From JAVKSL01 sp039583695 (GTDB lineage: Bacteria > Actinomycetota > Acidimicrobiia > Acidimicrobiales > JAJPHD01), in contig JAVKSL010000002.1 in the NCBI GenBank assembly GCA_039583695.1, positions 1-64,000 on the forward strand: a stretch of 64,000 bases of DNA. The letters run 5' to 3'. The notes beneath the pieces are model-generated. The model was not told where the DNA came from. It did not search any database and was given only the letters and a program-made list of their open reading frames with translations. This document shows positions 1-8,706 of the stretch, piece by piece. How positions within the stretch are numbered: the stretch's first letter is position 1; every line of letters starts with the position of its first letter. The translations under genes were made by a program, and so were the position numbers.

Positions 1-167
1 ATCGCCCACATGCCATTGGTGAAGCGACGACGCTTCGCTCGAGGGTCGACAGGCTCGGCCTCTATCCAGTCGAGGCACTCTTCGATCGCTGCTGCCACCT
101 CGGGCAGCCTGGCGTGCAGGCTGTCCAGCTTCTCCGCCGGGGCGGAGTCGAGCTCGAGCTGGCGCAC
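1..167 (-). CDS. Type II toxin, RelE/ParE-like (partial, cut by window edge)
   Basis: The frame opens with GTG at 167, two bases after the stop of the upstream antitoxin gene, and runs off the left edge of the window. About 55 residues are visible. They contain a helix (LPEVAAAIEECLDWIE) followed by a basic strand (RRRFTNGMW), the order found in small RelE/ParE-type mRNA-interferase or gyrase toxins. The tight spacing behind an AbrB-type antitoxin supports a toxin role. The catalytic C-terminal part is outside the window, so the subfamily cannot be set. Confidence 0.55.
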   Translation of the reverse strand, partial: MRQLELDSAPAEKLDSLHARLPEVAAAIEECLDWIEAEPVDPRAKRRRFTNGMWA

Positions 168-169
168 GC

Positions 170-403
170 TCAGGTCGCTGGGCGACGCTGCCGCTTGACG
201 CGCTGCTCGGGGTGGGCTCGGGCGTAGACCATCTGCGCCTGAAGGGCGGTGTTGGCCATGAACCGGCGTTCGAGCTCGGTCACGACCACGGCGGGTTCGA
301 GCACCAACGTGCCGTCGGACTCCTCGTGCATGAGGTAGCGCCGCCCTGGCCGGGCCAGGCTTGCTCGACCCCTCGCATCCGTCTCGACGATCTGCTCGTT
401 CAT
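170..403 (-). CDS. Antitoxin, AbrB/SpoVT-like DNA-binding protein
   Basis: A 77-residue protein starting at ATG 403. The N-terminal half (TDARGRASLARPGRRYL) resembles the swapped-hairpin DNA-binding fold of AbrB/SpoVT antitoxins, and the C-terminal half is helical and ends in a basic tail (VKRQRR) suited to toxin binding. The toxin gene follows within 2 nt. An alternative ATG lies at 412, but a good -35/-10 pair places the transcript start at 403-404, so a leaderless mRNA starting at 403 fits best. Its likely job is to neutralise the toxin and repress the pair through the palindrome just upstream. Confidence 0.6.
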   Translation of the reverse strand: MNEQIVETDARGRASLARPGRRYLMHEESDGTLVLEPAVVVTELERRFMANTALQAQMVYARAHPEQRVKRQRRPAT

Positions 404-410
404 CCTGACC

Positions 411-439
411 ATGCTACCACATTGCCCAGGACGGGGCAA
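411..439 (-). promoter_or_regulatory. Promoter of the toxin-antitoxin pair
   Basis: On the minus strand, TTGCCC (439-434) and TAGCAT (416-411) are separated by exactly 17 nt. Transcription would start about 7 nt later, at the ATG at 403, which predicts a leaderless mRNA. The -35 box and spacer lie inside the palindrome at 417-444. Confidence 0.5.
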
Positions 440-444
440 TGTGG
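417..444. promoter_or_regulatory. Operator palindrome of the toxin-antitoxin pair
   Basis: A perfect inverted repeat with 11-bp arms: CCACATTGCCC (417-427) and GGGCAATGTGG (434-444), with a 6-nt spacer. It overlaps the -35 box and promoter spacer of the antitoxin gene. That is where an autorepressing antitoxin complex would bind. Confidence 0.6.
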
Positions 445-518
445 CCGCATCGAGGCCATCTCGTCCGTCGGCTCGGGCAAGCAGGACCACGGCGAGCCCG
501 CTGGCGGGCGCTGAGCCG

Positions 519-929
519 CTACTCGGTGAGGCTCAGGAACCGCTCCCAGCGCCGCCTGTCACGCTCGGCCACCCGGCGCCTCTCGGTATCCTCGCCGGCC
601 TGCTCGAGCTCTTGCTCGGCGATTGCCAGGCGTTCTCGCAGGTCGTCCGCGTCCAGGTCTGCGAGGTGATGGGCCTCCTCGACCAGCAGCAGCGCGTGGT
701 TGCCACCGACCTGGAGGTAGCCTTCCGCCTGCGCGAACCGAACCACCTCGGTCTCGGTCTTGTAAAGGCGCAGCTCGGTGGGCTCGAGCGTTGCCAACAG
801 CGGCGCATGTCTGGCGAGGATGCCGATCTGACCCAGCGTGGTGCGCGTGGAGACCATCTCCACCTCCCCGTTGAAGACTTCGCCCTCCGGCGTGAGGACT
901 TCGACGGGAAACTTTGCGTGGGCCACCAC
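519..929 (-). CDS. atpC: F0F1 ATP synthase epsilon subunit
   Basis: A 136-residue epsilon subunit of the F1 central stalk, which couples rotation to catalysis and can inhibit ATP hydrolysis. The N-terminal beta sandwich is recognisable from FPVEVLTPEGEVF through GQIGILARHAPLL. It is followed by the C-terminal helical hairpin (LRERLAIAEQELEQ), of usual length. It is the last gene of the atp operon, one base after atpD. The start GTG/ATG context and the family N-terminus agree at 929. Confidence 0.95.
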   Translation of the reverse strand: MVAHAKFPVEVLTPEGEVFNGEVEMVSTRTTLGQIGILARHAPLLATLEPTELRLYKTETEVVRFAQAEGYLQVGGNHALLLVEEAHHLADLDADDLRERLAIAEQELEQAGEDTERRRVAERDRRRWERFLSLTE

Positions 930-930
930 C

Positions 931-2412
931 TCAGCCCCCTCCCTCGCCGCGGGTGTCCTTGACCACCTGGTCGATCGTGCCCTTCATGAAGAACGCCCGC
1001 TCGGGAAGATCGTCGTGCCTTCCCTCGAGGATCTCCTTGAAGCCGCGGACAGTCTCAGCGATCGGGACGTACGCGCCCGGAGTGCCGGTGAACTGCTCGG
1101 CGACGTAGAACGGCTGTGAGAGGTACCGCTCGATCTTGCGAGCCCGCGTGACCGAAACCTTGTCCTCGTCCGAAAGCTCGTCGATTCCGAGGATTGCAAT
1201 GATGTCCTGAAGCTCCTTGTAACGCTGGAGCACCTGCTTGACCTCGTTGGCGACGCGGAAGTGCTCCTCGCCCACGATTTCCGCCTTGAGGATTGTCGAA
1301 GTCGAGTCGAGCGGGTCGACGGCTGGATAGATGCCCTTCTCGGCGATCGAACGAGACAGCACCGTGGTTGCGTTCAGGTGGGCGAACACCGACGCCGGAG
1401 CTGGGTCGGTGAGGTCGTCGGCGGGCACATAGACCGCCTGCACGCTCGTCACCGATCCCCGGCGGGTGGAGGTGATGCGCTCCTGCAGCGCGCCCATCTC
1501 AGACTCGAGGGTCGGCTGATAGCCGACCTGTGAGGGCATCCGACCGAGCAGAGCCGAGACCTCGGAGCCCGCCTGGACGAAGCGGAAGATGTTGTCGATG
1601 AAGAGCAGCACGTCCTGGCCCTCCTGGTCACGGAAGTACTCCGCCATCGTCAGACCTGAAAGGGCCACGCGCATGCGGGCTCCGGGCGGCTCGTTCATCT
1701 GCCCGAAGACGAGGATCGTCTTGTCGAGCACGCCGGATTCCTTCATCTCCAGCCACAGGTCGTTGCCTTCGCGCGAGCGCTCCCCGACGCCGCAGAACGC
1801 CGACAGGCCACCGTGCTCCTGAGCGAGGTTGTGGATCAGCTCCTGGATGATCACGGTCTTGCCGACGCCAGCGCCACCGAACAGCCCGACCTTGCCGCCC
1901 TTGGCATAGGGCGCCAGCAGATCGACCACCTTGATGCCGGTCTCGAAGATCTCCGTCGTCGGGGTCATCGCCTCGACGTTGGGAGCCTCGCGATGGATGG
2001 GCCAGCGCTCTAGGCCCTCGTCCAGCGGGACGCCGAGATCTATCGGCTCTCCCAGCAGGTTGAAGATCCGCCCCAGCGTGGCTCGACCGACCGGCACGGT
2101 GATCGGGCCTCCGGTGTCGATCACCTCGGCTCCGCGCTGGAGACCGTCGGTGGTGTCCAGCACCAGCGCCCGGACGCGGTCGTCGCCGAGTTGCTGCTGC
2201 ACCTCGCAAACCAGGTAGTCGTCCTCCGCGGCGCCGATGTCCTCGGCGTCCGCGCCGCGCCCGGCTGGCGGCCGGCGCACCTTGAGGGCGTGGTTGATCT
2301 CGGGAACCTTGTCGGGGAATACCACCTCGATCACGACGCCTTGGATCGTCTCGATCCAGCCGACGTTCTCGGTGCGGGGCCCCGCCGCCGGGGCCTCTTG
2401 TGTCAGTGCCAC
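931..2412 (-). CDS. atpD: F0F1 ATP synthase beta subunit
   Basis: The catalytic beta subunit, 493 residues, which makes ATP in F1. The Walker A motif GGAGVGKT is at residues 179-186, followed by the usual GERSREGNDLW and ALSGLTMAEYFRD blocks and the DELSDEDK segment near the C-terminus that binds epsilon/gamma. The N-terminal beta-barrel has an insertion of about 15 residues (around 47-62, rich in Arg, Ala, Asp) compared with common beta subunits; nothing suggests this harms function. It lies between atpG and atpC in a compact operon. Confidence 0.97.
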   Translation of the reverse strand: MALTQEAPAAGPRTENVGWIETIQGVVIEVVFPDKVPEINHALKVRRPPAGRGADAEDIGAAEDDYLVCEVQQQLGDDRVRALVLDTTDGLQRGAEVIDTGGPITVPVGRATLGRIFNLLGEPIDLGVPLDEGLERWPIHREAPNVEAMTPTTEIFETGIKVVDLLAPYAKGGKVGLFGGAGVGKTVIIQELIHNLAQEHGGLSAFCGVGERSREGNDLWLEMKESGVLDKTILVFGQMNEPPGARMRVALSGLTMAEYFRDQEGQDVLLFIDNIFRFVQAGSEVSALLGRMPSQVGYQPTLESEMGALQERITSTRRGSVTSVQAVYVPADDLTDPAPASVFAHLNATTVLSRSIAEKGIYPAVDPLDSTSTILKAEIVGEEHFRVANEVKQVLQRYKELQDIIAILGIDELSDEDKVSVTRARKIERYLSQPFYVAEQFTGTPGAYVPIAETVRGFKEILEGRHDDLPERAFFMKGTIDQVVKDTRGEGGG

Positions 2413-2431
2413 GTCACTCTCCAGTCTGGGC

Positions 2432-3340
2432 TCATCTGAGCCCCTCGGCTCCGGCGACCACTTCCATGATCTCCTGGGTGATCTCGGCCTGGCGCGCCCG
2501 GTTCATCTGCAGCGTCAGGTCGTGTATCAGATCTCCAGCATTGTCAGAGGCATGGCGCATCGAGGTCATGCGCGCACCATGTTCGGACGCGGTCGACTCG
2601 AGCAGGGCTCGGTAGATCGAGATCTCGACGTAATCGGGGACCAGCCTCCTGAGCACGGCCGCGGCATCCGGCTCGTACTCGGGCACCAGGCGGCGTTGCG
2701 GCCTCTCGCCGGAAGCTACCTCCTCCGGCGGCTCCTCCTCGAGCACCGTTGCCCGCTGCAAGGGCAGCAGTGTCTCACGCCGCACGACCTGCGAAATGGC
2801 CGAGTGGTACCCGGTGTAGAACACCTCGAACTGGTCGACCTCGCCGTCGAGATAGGCGGCCATCAGCCGCTCCGCTATCCGGCGAGCGTCGGGATAGGTG
2901 GGACGGTCGGTGAAACCGGTGAAAGAGTCGACTACCTCGAGCCGGCGGAAGGTGAGCGACGACATGGTCCTGCGCCCGGAAGCGAAATATACGACCCGCC
3001 GTCCGACGCTCTCATGCTCGCGCCCGGCCGCAACCCCAGCGCGGATGATGTTGGAGTTGAACGCACCTGCGAGGCCGCGGTCGCCAGCGACGAGCAGCAG
3101 ACCGACCGTCCGCACCTCGGGGTGCTCCTGGAGGATCGGCACGCTCGGGACGGCGCCCGCCGCCTCCGCGGCCTGGCGGGTCATTCGCCTGATCGCGCTC
3201 GCGTACGGCCGCAGCGCCGCGATCCGCTGCTCCGCGCGGCGCAACCGGGCGGCGGCCACCATGGCCATCGCCCGGGTGATCTTCTCGATGTTCTTGACCG
3301 CGCGGACGCGGTTGCGGACATCGCGCTGCGACTGGGGCAT
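2432..3340 (-). CDS. atpG: F0F1 ATP synthase gamma subunit
   Basis: A 302-residue rotor shaft subunit. The N-terminal coiled-coil helix is conserved (RNRVRAVKNIEKITRAMAMV), and the C-terminal helix (ASEHGARMTSMRHASDNAGD) is the family signature. The central domain has actinobacterial-style acidic and proline-rich insertions (EEEPPEEVASGERPQRR, around residues 195-210). The gene lies 21 nt downstream of atpA and 19 nt upstream of atpD. Confidence 0.96.
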   Translation of the reverse strand: MPQSQRDVRNRVRAVKNIEKITRAMAMVAAARLRRAEQRIAALRPYASAIRRMTRQAAEAAGAVPSVPILQEHPEVRTVGLLLVAGDRGLAGAFNSNIIRAGVAAGREHESVGRRVVYFASGRRTMSSLTFRRLEVVDSFTGFTDRPTYPDARRIAERLMAAYLDGEVDQFEVFYTGYHSAISQVVRRETLLPLQRATVLEEEPPEEVASGERPQRRLVPEYEPDAAAVLRRLVPDYVEISIYRALLESTASEHGARMTSMRHASDNAGDLIHDLTLQMNRARQAEITQEIMEVVAGAEGLR

Positions 3341-3361
3341 GGGTGTTGAGGCGCGCTGGAA

Positions 3362-4991
<1,630 letters not shown>

Positions 4992-5008
<17 letters not shown>

Positions 5009-5567
5009 TGGGTGCCTCCTTGACGGGTGAAGGTAGGCGCGCCTGCGCGACCTCCTTGCGAAGTTGGTCCAGCTTGTTCCTGATCGATGCATCCAGTATG
5101 ACGTTGCCCACCCGGAGTACGATTCCCCCGAGCACGTCGGGATCGACCACGGTCGTCAGCTGGATCGTGCTTCCGGTCCCGGCCCCGATGCGCTCACCGA
5201 TGGTGCGCACGGTCGCCTCGTCGAGGCTCACCGCGCTGGTCACCTCGATCGGCAGCACGCTCATCTCAGTGTCCCACAGCTTCTCGTAACGCGCCCGGAT
5301 GTGGAAGATCTCCGGCATCCGCTGACGCTCGACCAGGGTCTCGAGGAAGCTCATGAACGTCTCCTCGGCTCCCTCGACCATCCGGCTCAGGCCGTCCTTC
5401 TTCTCCACGGTTGAGAAATAGGGCGACACGTAGAACATCTCCAGCTGGCGGTCGGCGGACAGCGCATCGACGAACTGGGCGAGCTGCTCGCGAACCGTGT
5501 CCAGCACGCCGCGCTCGGATGCGACCTCGAACAGCGCCCGTGCGTAGACCTCGGCGACCTCTTCCAC
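4992..5567 (-). CDS. atpH: F0F1 ATP synthase delta subunit
   Basis: A 191-residue delta (OSCP) subunit that ties F1 to the peripheral stalk. The N-terminal helical bundle begins EEVAEVYARALFEVASERG. The C-terminal domain has the family pattern DPDVLGGIVLRVGNVILDASIRNKL. It follows atpF by 16 nt and overlaps atpA by 17 nt. Confidence 0.95.
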
Positions 5568-5583
5568 TAGGGCCTCTTGGTAT

Positions 5584-6138
5584 TCACGGTTGGCGGCGTG
5601 CTCCGCCGCTCAGGACTGTCAAGTCAAGCTCGGAGAGCGCGTCGTCGACCAGCCGTCGCTGGTCTTCCTCGGTGAGCACCTTGCGCGTCACCCGTTCGGT
5701 GGCCATCACCGTGAGGTCGGCTACATCCCGGAGGATCTCGTCGAGCACGCGGCGGCTCTCGACCTCGATCTCGCGACGGGTCTGCTCCAGCATCTGCTGT
5801 CCCCGAGCCTGGGCTGCGGTGCGGACCTCGCGCTCGTGGGCGGCACCGGCCTGGCGGGCACGCTCGACGATCTCTTCTGCCTGCTGGCGCGCCTGCCTCA
5901 GGTGTTCGCGATACTCGACTAGCAGCTCGTCCGCCTCGCTGCGGGTGCGGTTGGCCGCGTCGATCGCTTCGTTGATCGCATTCCTGCGATGGTCGAGTGC
6001 GAGCCCGATACGGGGCAACACGGCCTTCTTGAGGATATACAACGAGATCGCGAACACGACGAGCGTCCAGATCGTCAACCCGACATTGGGTGTGATCAAC
6101 CAGGAGCTGGATGCGGCTGCCAGGATGGTTGGCTCCAT
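5584..6138 (-). CDS. atpF: F0F1 ATP synthase b subunit
   Basis: A 184-residue peripheral-stalk subunit. One N-terminal membrane segment (around residues 15-37, WLITPNVGLTIWTLVVFAIS) is followed by a long charged amphipathic helix rich in Arg, Glu and Ala that forms the right-handed coiled coil of the stator. It lies 3 nt downstream of atpE and 16 nt upstream of atpH. Confidence 0.95.
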   Translation of the reverse strand: MEPTILAAASSSWLITPNVGLTIWTLVVFAISLYILKKAVLPRIGLALDHRRNAINEAIDAANRTRSEADELLVEYREHLRQARQQAEEIVERARQAGAAHEREVRTAAQARGQQMLEQTRREIEVESRRVLDEILRDVADLTVMATERVTRKVLTEEDQRRLVDDALSELDLTVLSGGARRQP

Positions 6139-6141
6139 CGG

Positions 6142-6441
6142 TTAGAGGAAGAAGGCGATGAAGCCGCCGACCAGGCCGTAGAAGAAGCATGCCTCAGTGA
6201 GGGCGAACCCCAGCCACTGGATCGAAGCGACCTCGCCCTTCATCTCCGGCTGGCGGGTCACCGACTCGATCACCTTGCCGAACAGCATCCCGATGCCCGC
6301 GCCCGCGCCCGCGGCACCGCCGCCAGCGCCGGCCCCGAGGGCGATCGCTTTACCCGCCTTCTCGCCGATCGCGCTATATTGCTGCGTCACAGCTGTGATC
6401 AGAGGATGAAAAACGAAAGCGCTACCCAAGAAATGAAACAT
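6142..6441 (-). CDS. atpE: F0F1 ATP synthase c subunit
   Basis: A 99-residue proteolipid of the c-ring. It has a Gly/Ala-rich first membrane helix (ALGAGAGGGAAGAGAG), the polar loop RQPE that contacts gamma and epsilon, and a second helix with the proton-binding glutamate in FALTEACFFYGL. An N-terminal extension of about 25 residues makes it longer than typical 70-85 residue c subunits. A good ribosome-binding site (AGGAG) precedes the ATG at 6441. Confidence 0.96.
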   Translation of the reverse strand: MFHFLGSAFVFHPLITAVTQQYSAIGEKAGKAIALGAGAGGGAAGAGAGIGMLFGKVIESVTRQPEMKGEVASIQWLGFALTEACFFYGLVGGFIAFFL

Positions 6442-6466
6442 TCAGCTCTCCTAGCTCTCTTTGATG

Positions 6467-7375
6467 TTAATGGCTACCGACAGATCCACCCAAGTAAATG
6501 GCGGTCAATATAGCAAAGATGAAGGCTTGCAGACCGGCGATCAGGACGAACTCGAACAGGTAGATCGCCACGCCGAGGGGCAGGGTGAACCAGCCCAAGG
6601 CCGGCAGGCCCAGCAGCACTGCCATGTCGCCTGCCATGAAATCTATCAGGAGGTGTCCCGCGAGCAGGTTGGCCCATAGCCGGATCGTCAGCGAGAGCAG
6701 CCGCAGGAAGTGCGAGACGATCTCCAAGGGGTAGAGGAAGGCCAGCATCCCTCCGCCGACACCCGAGGGGACCAGGCTCTTCAGATACCCCCTGAACCCC
6801 TGGGCACGGAAGCCCTCGACGTTGTATGCGATGAATACGCCCAACGCCAGCAACAGTGGAAGAGCGACATTGGTGTCCGCGGCATAGATCTGGAACGACG
6901 GGAAACTGAACCCGCCCAAATGGACTGGTTCCGCCGAGTTTACGGGCAGCGGGAGGTACCCGATGAGGTTGGTGACGAGGATGAACACGAACAGTGCGAA
7001 TACGAGCGGAAACCACTTCCTGGCCATGCGCTCGTCCATGCTTTCGTGCGTGAACCGCTGCGTCAGGTCGTAGCCCCATTCGACCGCTGTCTGGACGCGG
7101 TTCGGCCGCATCTCCATCCGCCGGGCGACCCAGAACAGGATGCCTATCGTCAGCACCGCGGTGATCAGCAGGTAGAGCACTCCCTTGTTGATGTCCAGCG
7201 GGCCGACCAGGTGCACCCACGTCAGCAGGTGGTAGGGAGAGACGATGTTGAAAGTGTTGTTCTTGTGGCTGTGCAAACCGAAGGCGACCGAGAGCGCTAT
7301 CAAGCCCGTGACATACACCGCAACGATGCCGTAGGTGATCTGCCTGCGGCGGCTCATGCGGGCCAGGAAACTCAT
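6467..7375 (-). CDS. atpB: F0F1 ATP synthase a subunit
   Basis: A 302-residue proton-channel subunit with five to six membrane helices. The essential arginine lies in the conserved helix SLTIRLWANLLAGHLLI, and the C-terminal helix is QAFIFAILTAIYLGG. The start is placed at ATG 7375 (MSFLARMSRRRQ). It overlaps the stop of the upstream atpI-like gene by 4 nt (ATGA), and the family N-terminus begins here; the open frame upstream is not a subunit-a sequence. Confidence 0.95.
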   Translation of the reverse strand: MSFLARMSRRRQITYGIVAVYVTGLIALSVAFGLHSHKNNTFNIVSPYHLLTWVHLVGPLDINKGVLYLLITAVLTIGILFWVARRMEMRPNRVQTAVEWGYDLTQRFTHESMDERMARKWFPLVFALFVFILVTNLIGYLPLPVNSAEPVHLGGFSFPSFQIYAADTNVALPLLLALGVFIAYNVEGFRAQGFRGYLKSLVPSGVGGGMLAFLYPLEIVSHFLRLLSLTIRLWANLLAGHLLIDFMAGDMAVLLGLPALGWFTLPLGVAIYLFEFVLIAGLQAFIFAILTAIYLGGSVGSH

Positions 7376-7773
7376 TGGACGGCCCTCTGCTGTGGTGGTC
7401 CCGTGACCACCTTGATCGCGAAGGTCACTGAGTACGCCCCGAAGATCACCAGCGACGCGGTGAGGGCGTCCCGGCGTCCGCCGAAGAATGCCGTGATCAC
7501 GATCACGCCCGCCAGCAACCAGATCCGCGCGAACCCTTCGAAGAGGATGACGCCCAGCTGCTTCAACGGCTCGGTCACCTTGCGCGTCCAGCGCTGGTTG
7601 GCTTCTGCGATCACGCGCTGCAGGATCCATCCGCCGGCACCAGCGGCATAGCCGAGCACAGGTGCGCCGAGCGCGAGGGCCGGAGCCAGTGCGATCACTA
7701 CCAGCACCACATCCAAATAGTGCACCAGCACTGGAGAACGCCCGTTGAACTTGGCCTTAGCGACTATCGCCAA
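7372..7773 (-). CDS. Small membrane protein at the head of the atp operon (AtpI-like position)
   Basis: A 133-residue protein with about four hydrophobic segments and a short positively charged loop (QRVIAEANQRWTRKV). It is first in the atp operon and overlaps atpB by 4 nt. In many bacteria this position holds AtpI, which helps c-ring assembly or ion supply, but sequence similarity to AtpI is weak. The assignment therefore rests mainly on position, size and topology. Confidence 0.7.
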   Translation of the reverse strand: MAIVAKAKFNGRSPVLVHYLDVVLVVIALAPALALGAPVLGYAAGAGGWILQRVIAEANQRWTRKVTEPLKQLGVILFEGFARIWLLAGVIVITAFFGGRRDALTASLVIFGAYSVTFAIKVVTGPPQQRAVQ

Positions 7774-8264
7774 GGCAGATCCCGGGCTTGCTGGCCATCG
7801 CCCCGGGGGCCCGGGGGGCTCACTGGGGCCATCGTCGCACGGAGAAGGGTCGCATGGAGAGGCAGGGTGAGGCCAAACCCAGGACGAGGGGTGCCGTCAA
7901 ATTTTGGGAGCGTTCCACAAGTCCTCGCTGCTCGATCTTGTCAGTCTAGTCGTGATGGGTGGCCTGAACAGTATCCCGCTTGCTACATACTTCGCAAGCC
8001 AGGTTGGAGCGAGTCTTCAGCCGGGCCAGTTCTCCCCGGCGCTCGGGTCCTCGGCGGCTGGCGAGCGGACCTCGGTCGGGCCCTGGACCGTGGCGGCCGA
8101 GGTCCCGATCCTGTGGCGGCCACCGGCGCGCCTGCGTGAACCCGTGGTACCCAGCACGGTCGAACCCGTGGGGCTCGTGGCGCTCACAACGGCGGAGCCA
8201 GCCTGACCGGTTCCGCTCACAAGGTGTCGAAGGAACCCCCCGACTCCACGACGACAGCAAGCCG
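7774..8264. other. Intergenic region upstream of the atp operon
   Basis: Nearly 500 bp without a convincing gene. The minus-strand atp promoter must lie in the left part, but no clear -35/-10 pair was identified. The right part (about 8,222-8,262) holds a decayed integrase fragment, listed separately, next to the left island boundary. Confidence 0.5.
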
Positions 8265-8275
8265 CGCACGCCGCT
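8222..8275 (-). pseudogene. Decayed tyrosine-integrase fragment next to the left island boundary
   Basis: The minus strand reads RLAVVVESGGSFDTL before a stop. This closely parallels RALLVAVESGGSFDPKSGE in the N-terminal third of the island integrase (27,155-28,375). The DNA also matches over about 50 bp with a few mismatches and a small gap. No further integrase homology is seen to the left. It is most simply a relic of an earlier related element at the same tRNA. Confidence 0.5.
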
Positions 8276-8347
8276 CACCTCGCCGACCGGCTAAGATGGT
8301 GTACGGAGGGATGCGAGAGCGGCCGAATCGGGCGGTCTCGAAAACCG
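8265..8347. repeat. attL: left copy of the 83-bp island-flanking direct repeat
   Basis: Identical over 83 bp to 28,512-28,594. Its last 43 bases (8,305-8,347) are the 5' half of tRNA-Ser up to the anticodon stem-loop. The 40 bases before that include the tRNA -10-like TAAGAT. The sequence after 8,347 does not continue the tRNA. This is the stranded 5' part of the original tRNA gene, and it marks the left end of the island. Confidence 0.85.
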
Positions 8348-8706
8348 GCGGAAAGCGGGTTGTGAAGGACCAGGCTGAGCAGGGCAAATAGTGCCATTTA
8401 CCTGGTGGAACGCGTCAAACGAGCCTCCGGGATAGTGCCCCTGGCCGACCCTTGGTGACCATACAAAACCCCTGCAATTGGGACCAGGCTGGGACGGCGT
8501 GTGGGACCAGGCTGGGACGGGTCGGGGCCTTGCTGGAGTGTCACTGGGGATCTGCACCTAGGCAAGATAGCAATAACTTGCCGATCGAATGAGTCGCCGA
8601 CACTAGCTACACGCATGATATTCACATGCAGGGTCGGACCATCAGAACCGCTCAAGGCCGGCCTCGGGCATGCGTGGCGAACGGTGAGTCGAAGGCAACA
8701 GAGCTG
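8348..8706. other. Non-coding left end of the island
   Basis: About 360 bp between attL and the first island gene. It contains two copies of an 18-bp repeat also found next to the integrase start (listed separately). No credible gene is seen. Confidence 0.5.
8480..8520. repeat. Two copies of an 18-bp repeat, possible integrase arm sites
   Basis: GGGACCAGGCTGGGACGG occurs at 8,480-8,497 and again at 8,503-8,520. A third identical copy lies at 28,380-28,397 beside the integrase start. Presence near both island ends and next to the integrase suggests arm-type binding sites of the recombinase or its excisionase. This is inference from position. Confidence 0.5.

Noticed and set aside
8348..8400. 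Similarity of the sequence after attL to the region after tRNA-Ser (shared TGAGCAGGG and a GTGC-TTACC stretch)
   Set aside because: Short, gapped and within chance for this composition; not enough to claim a duplicated tRNA 3' flank.
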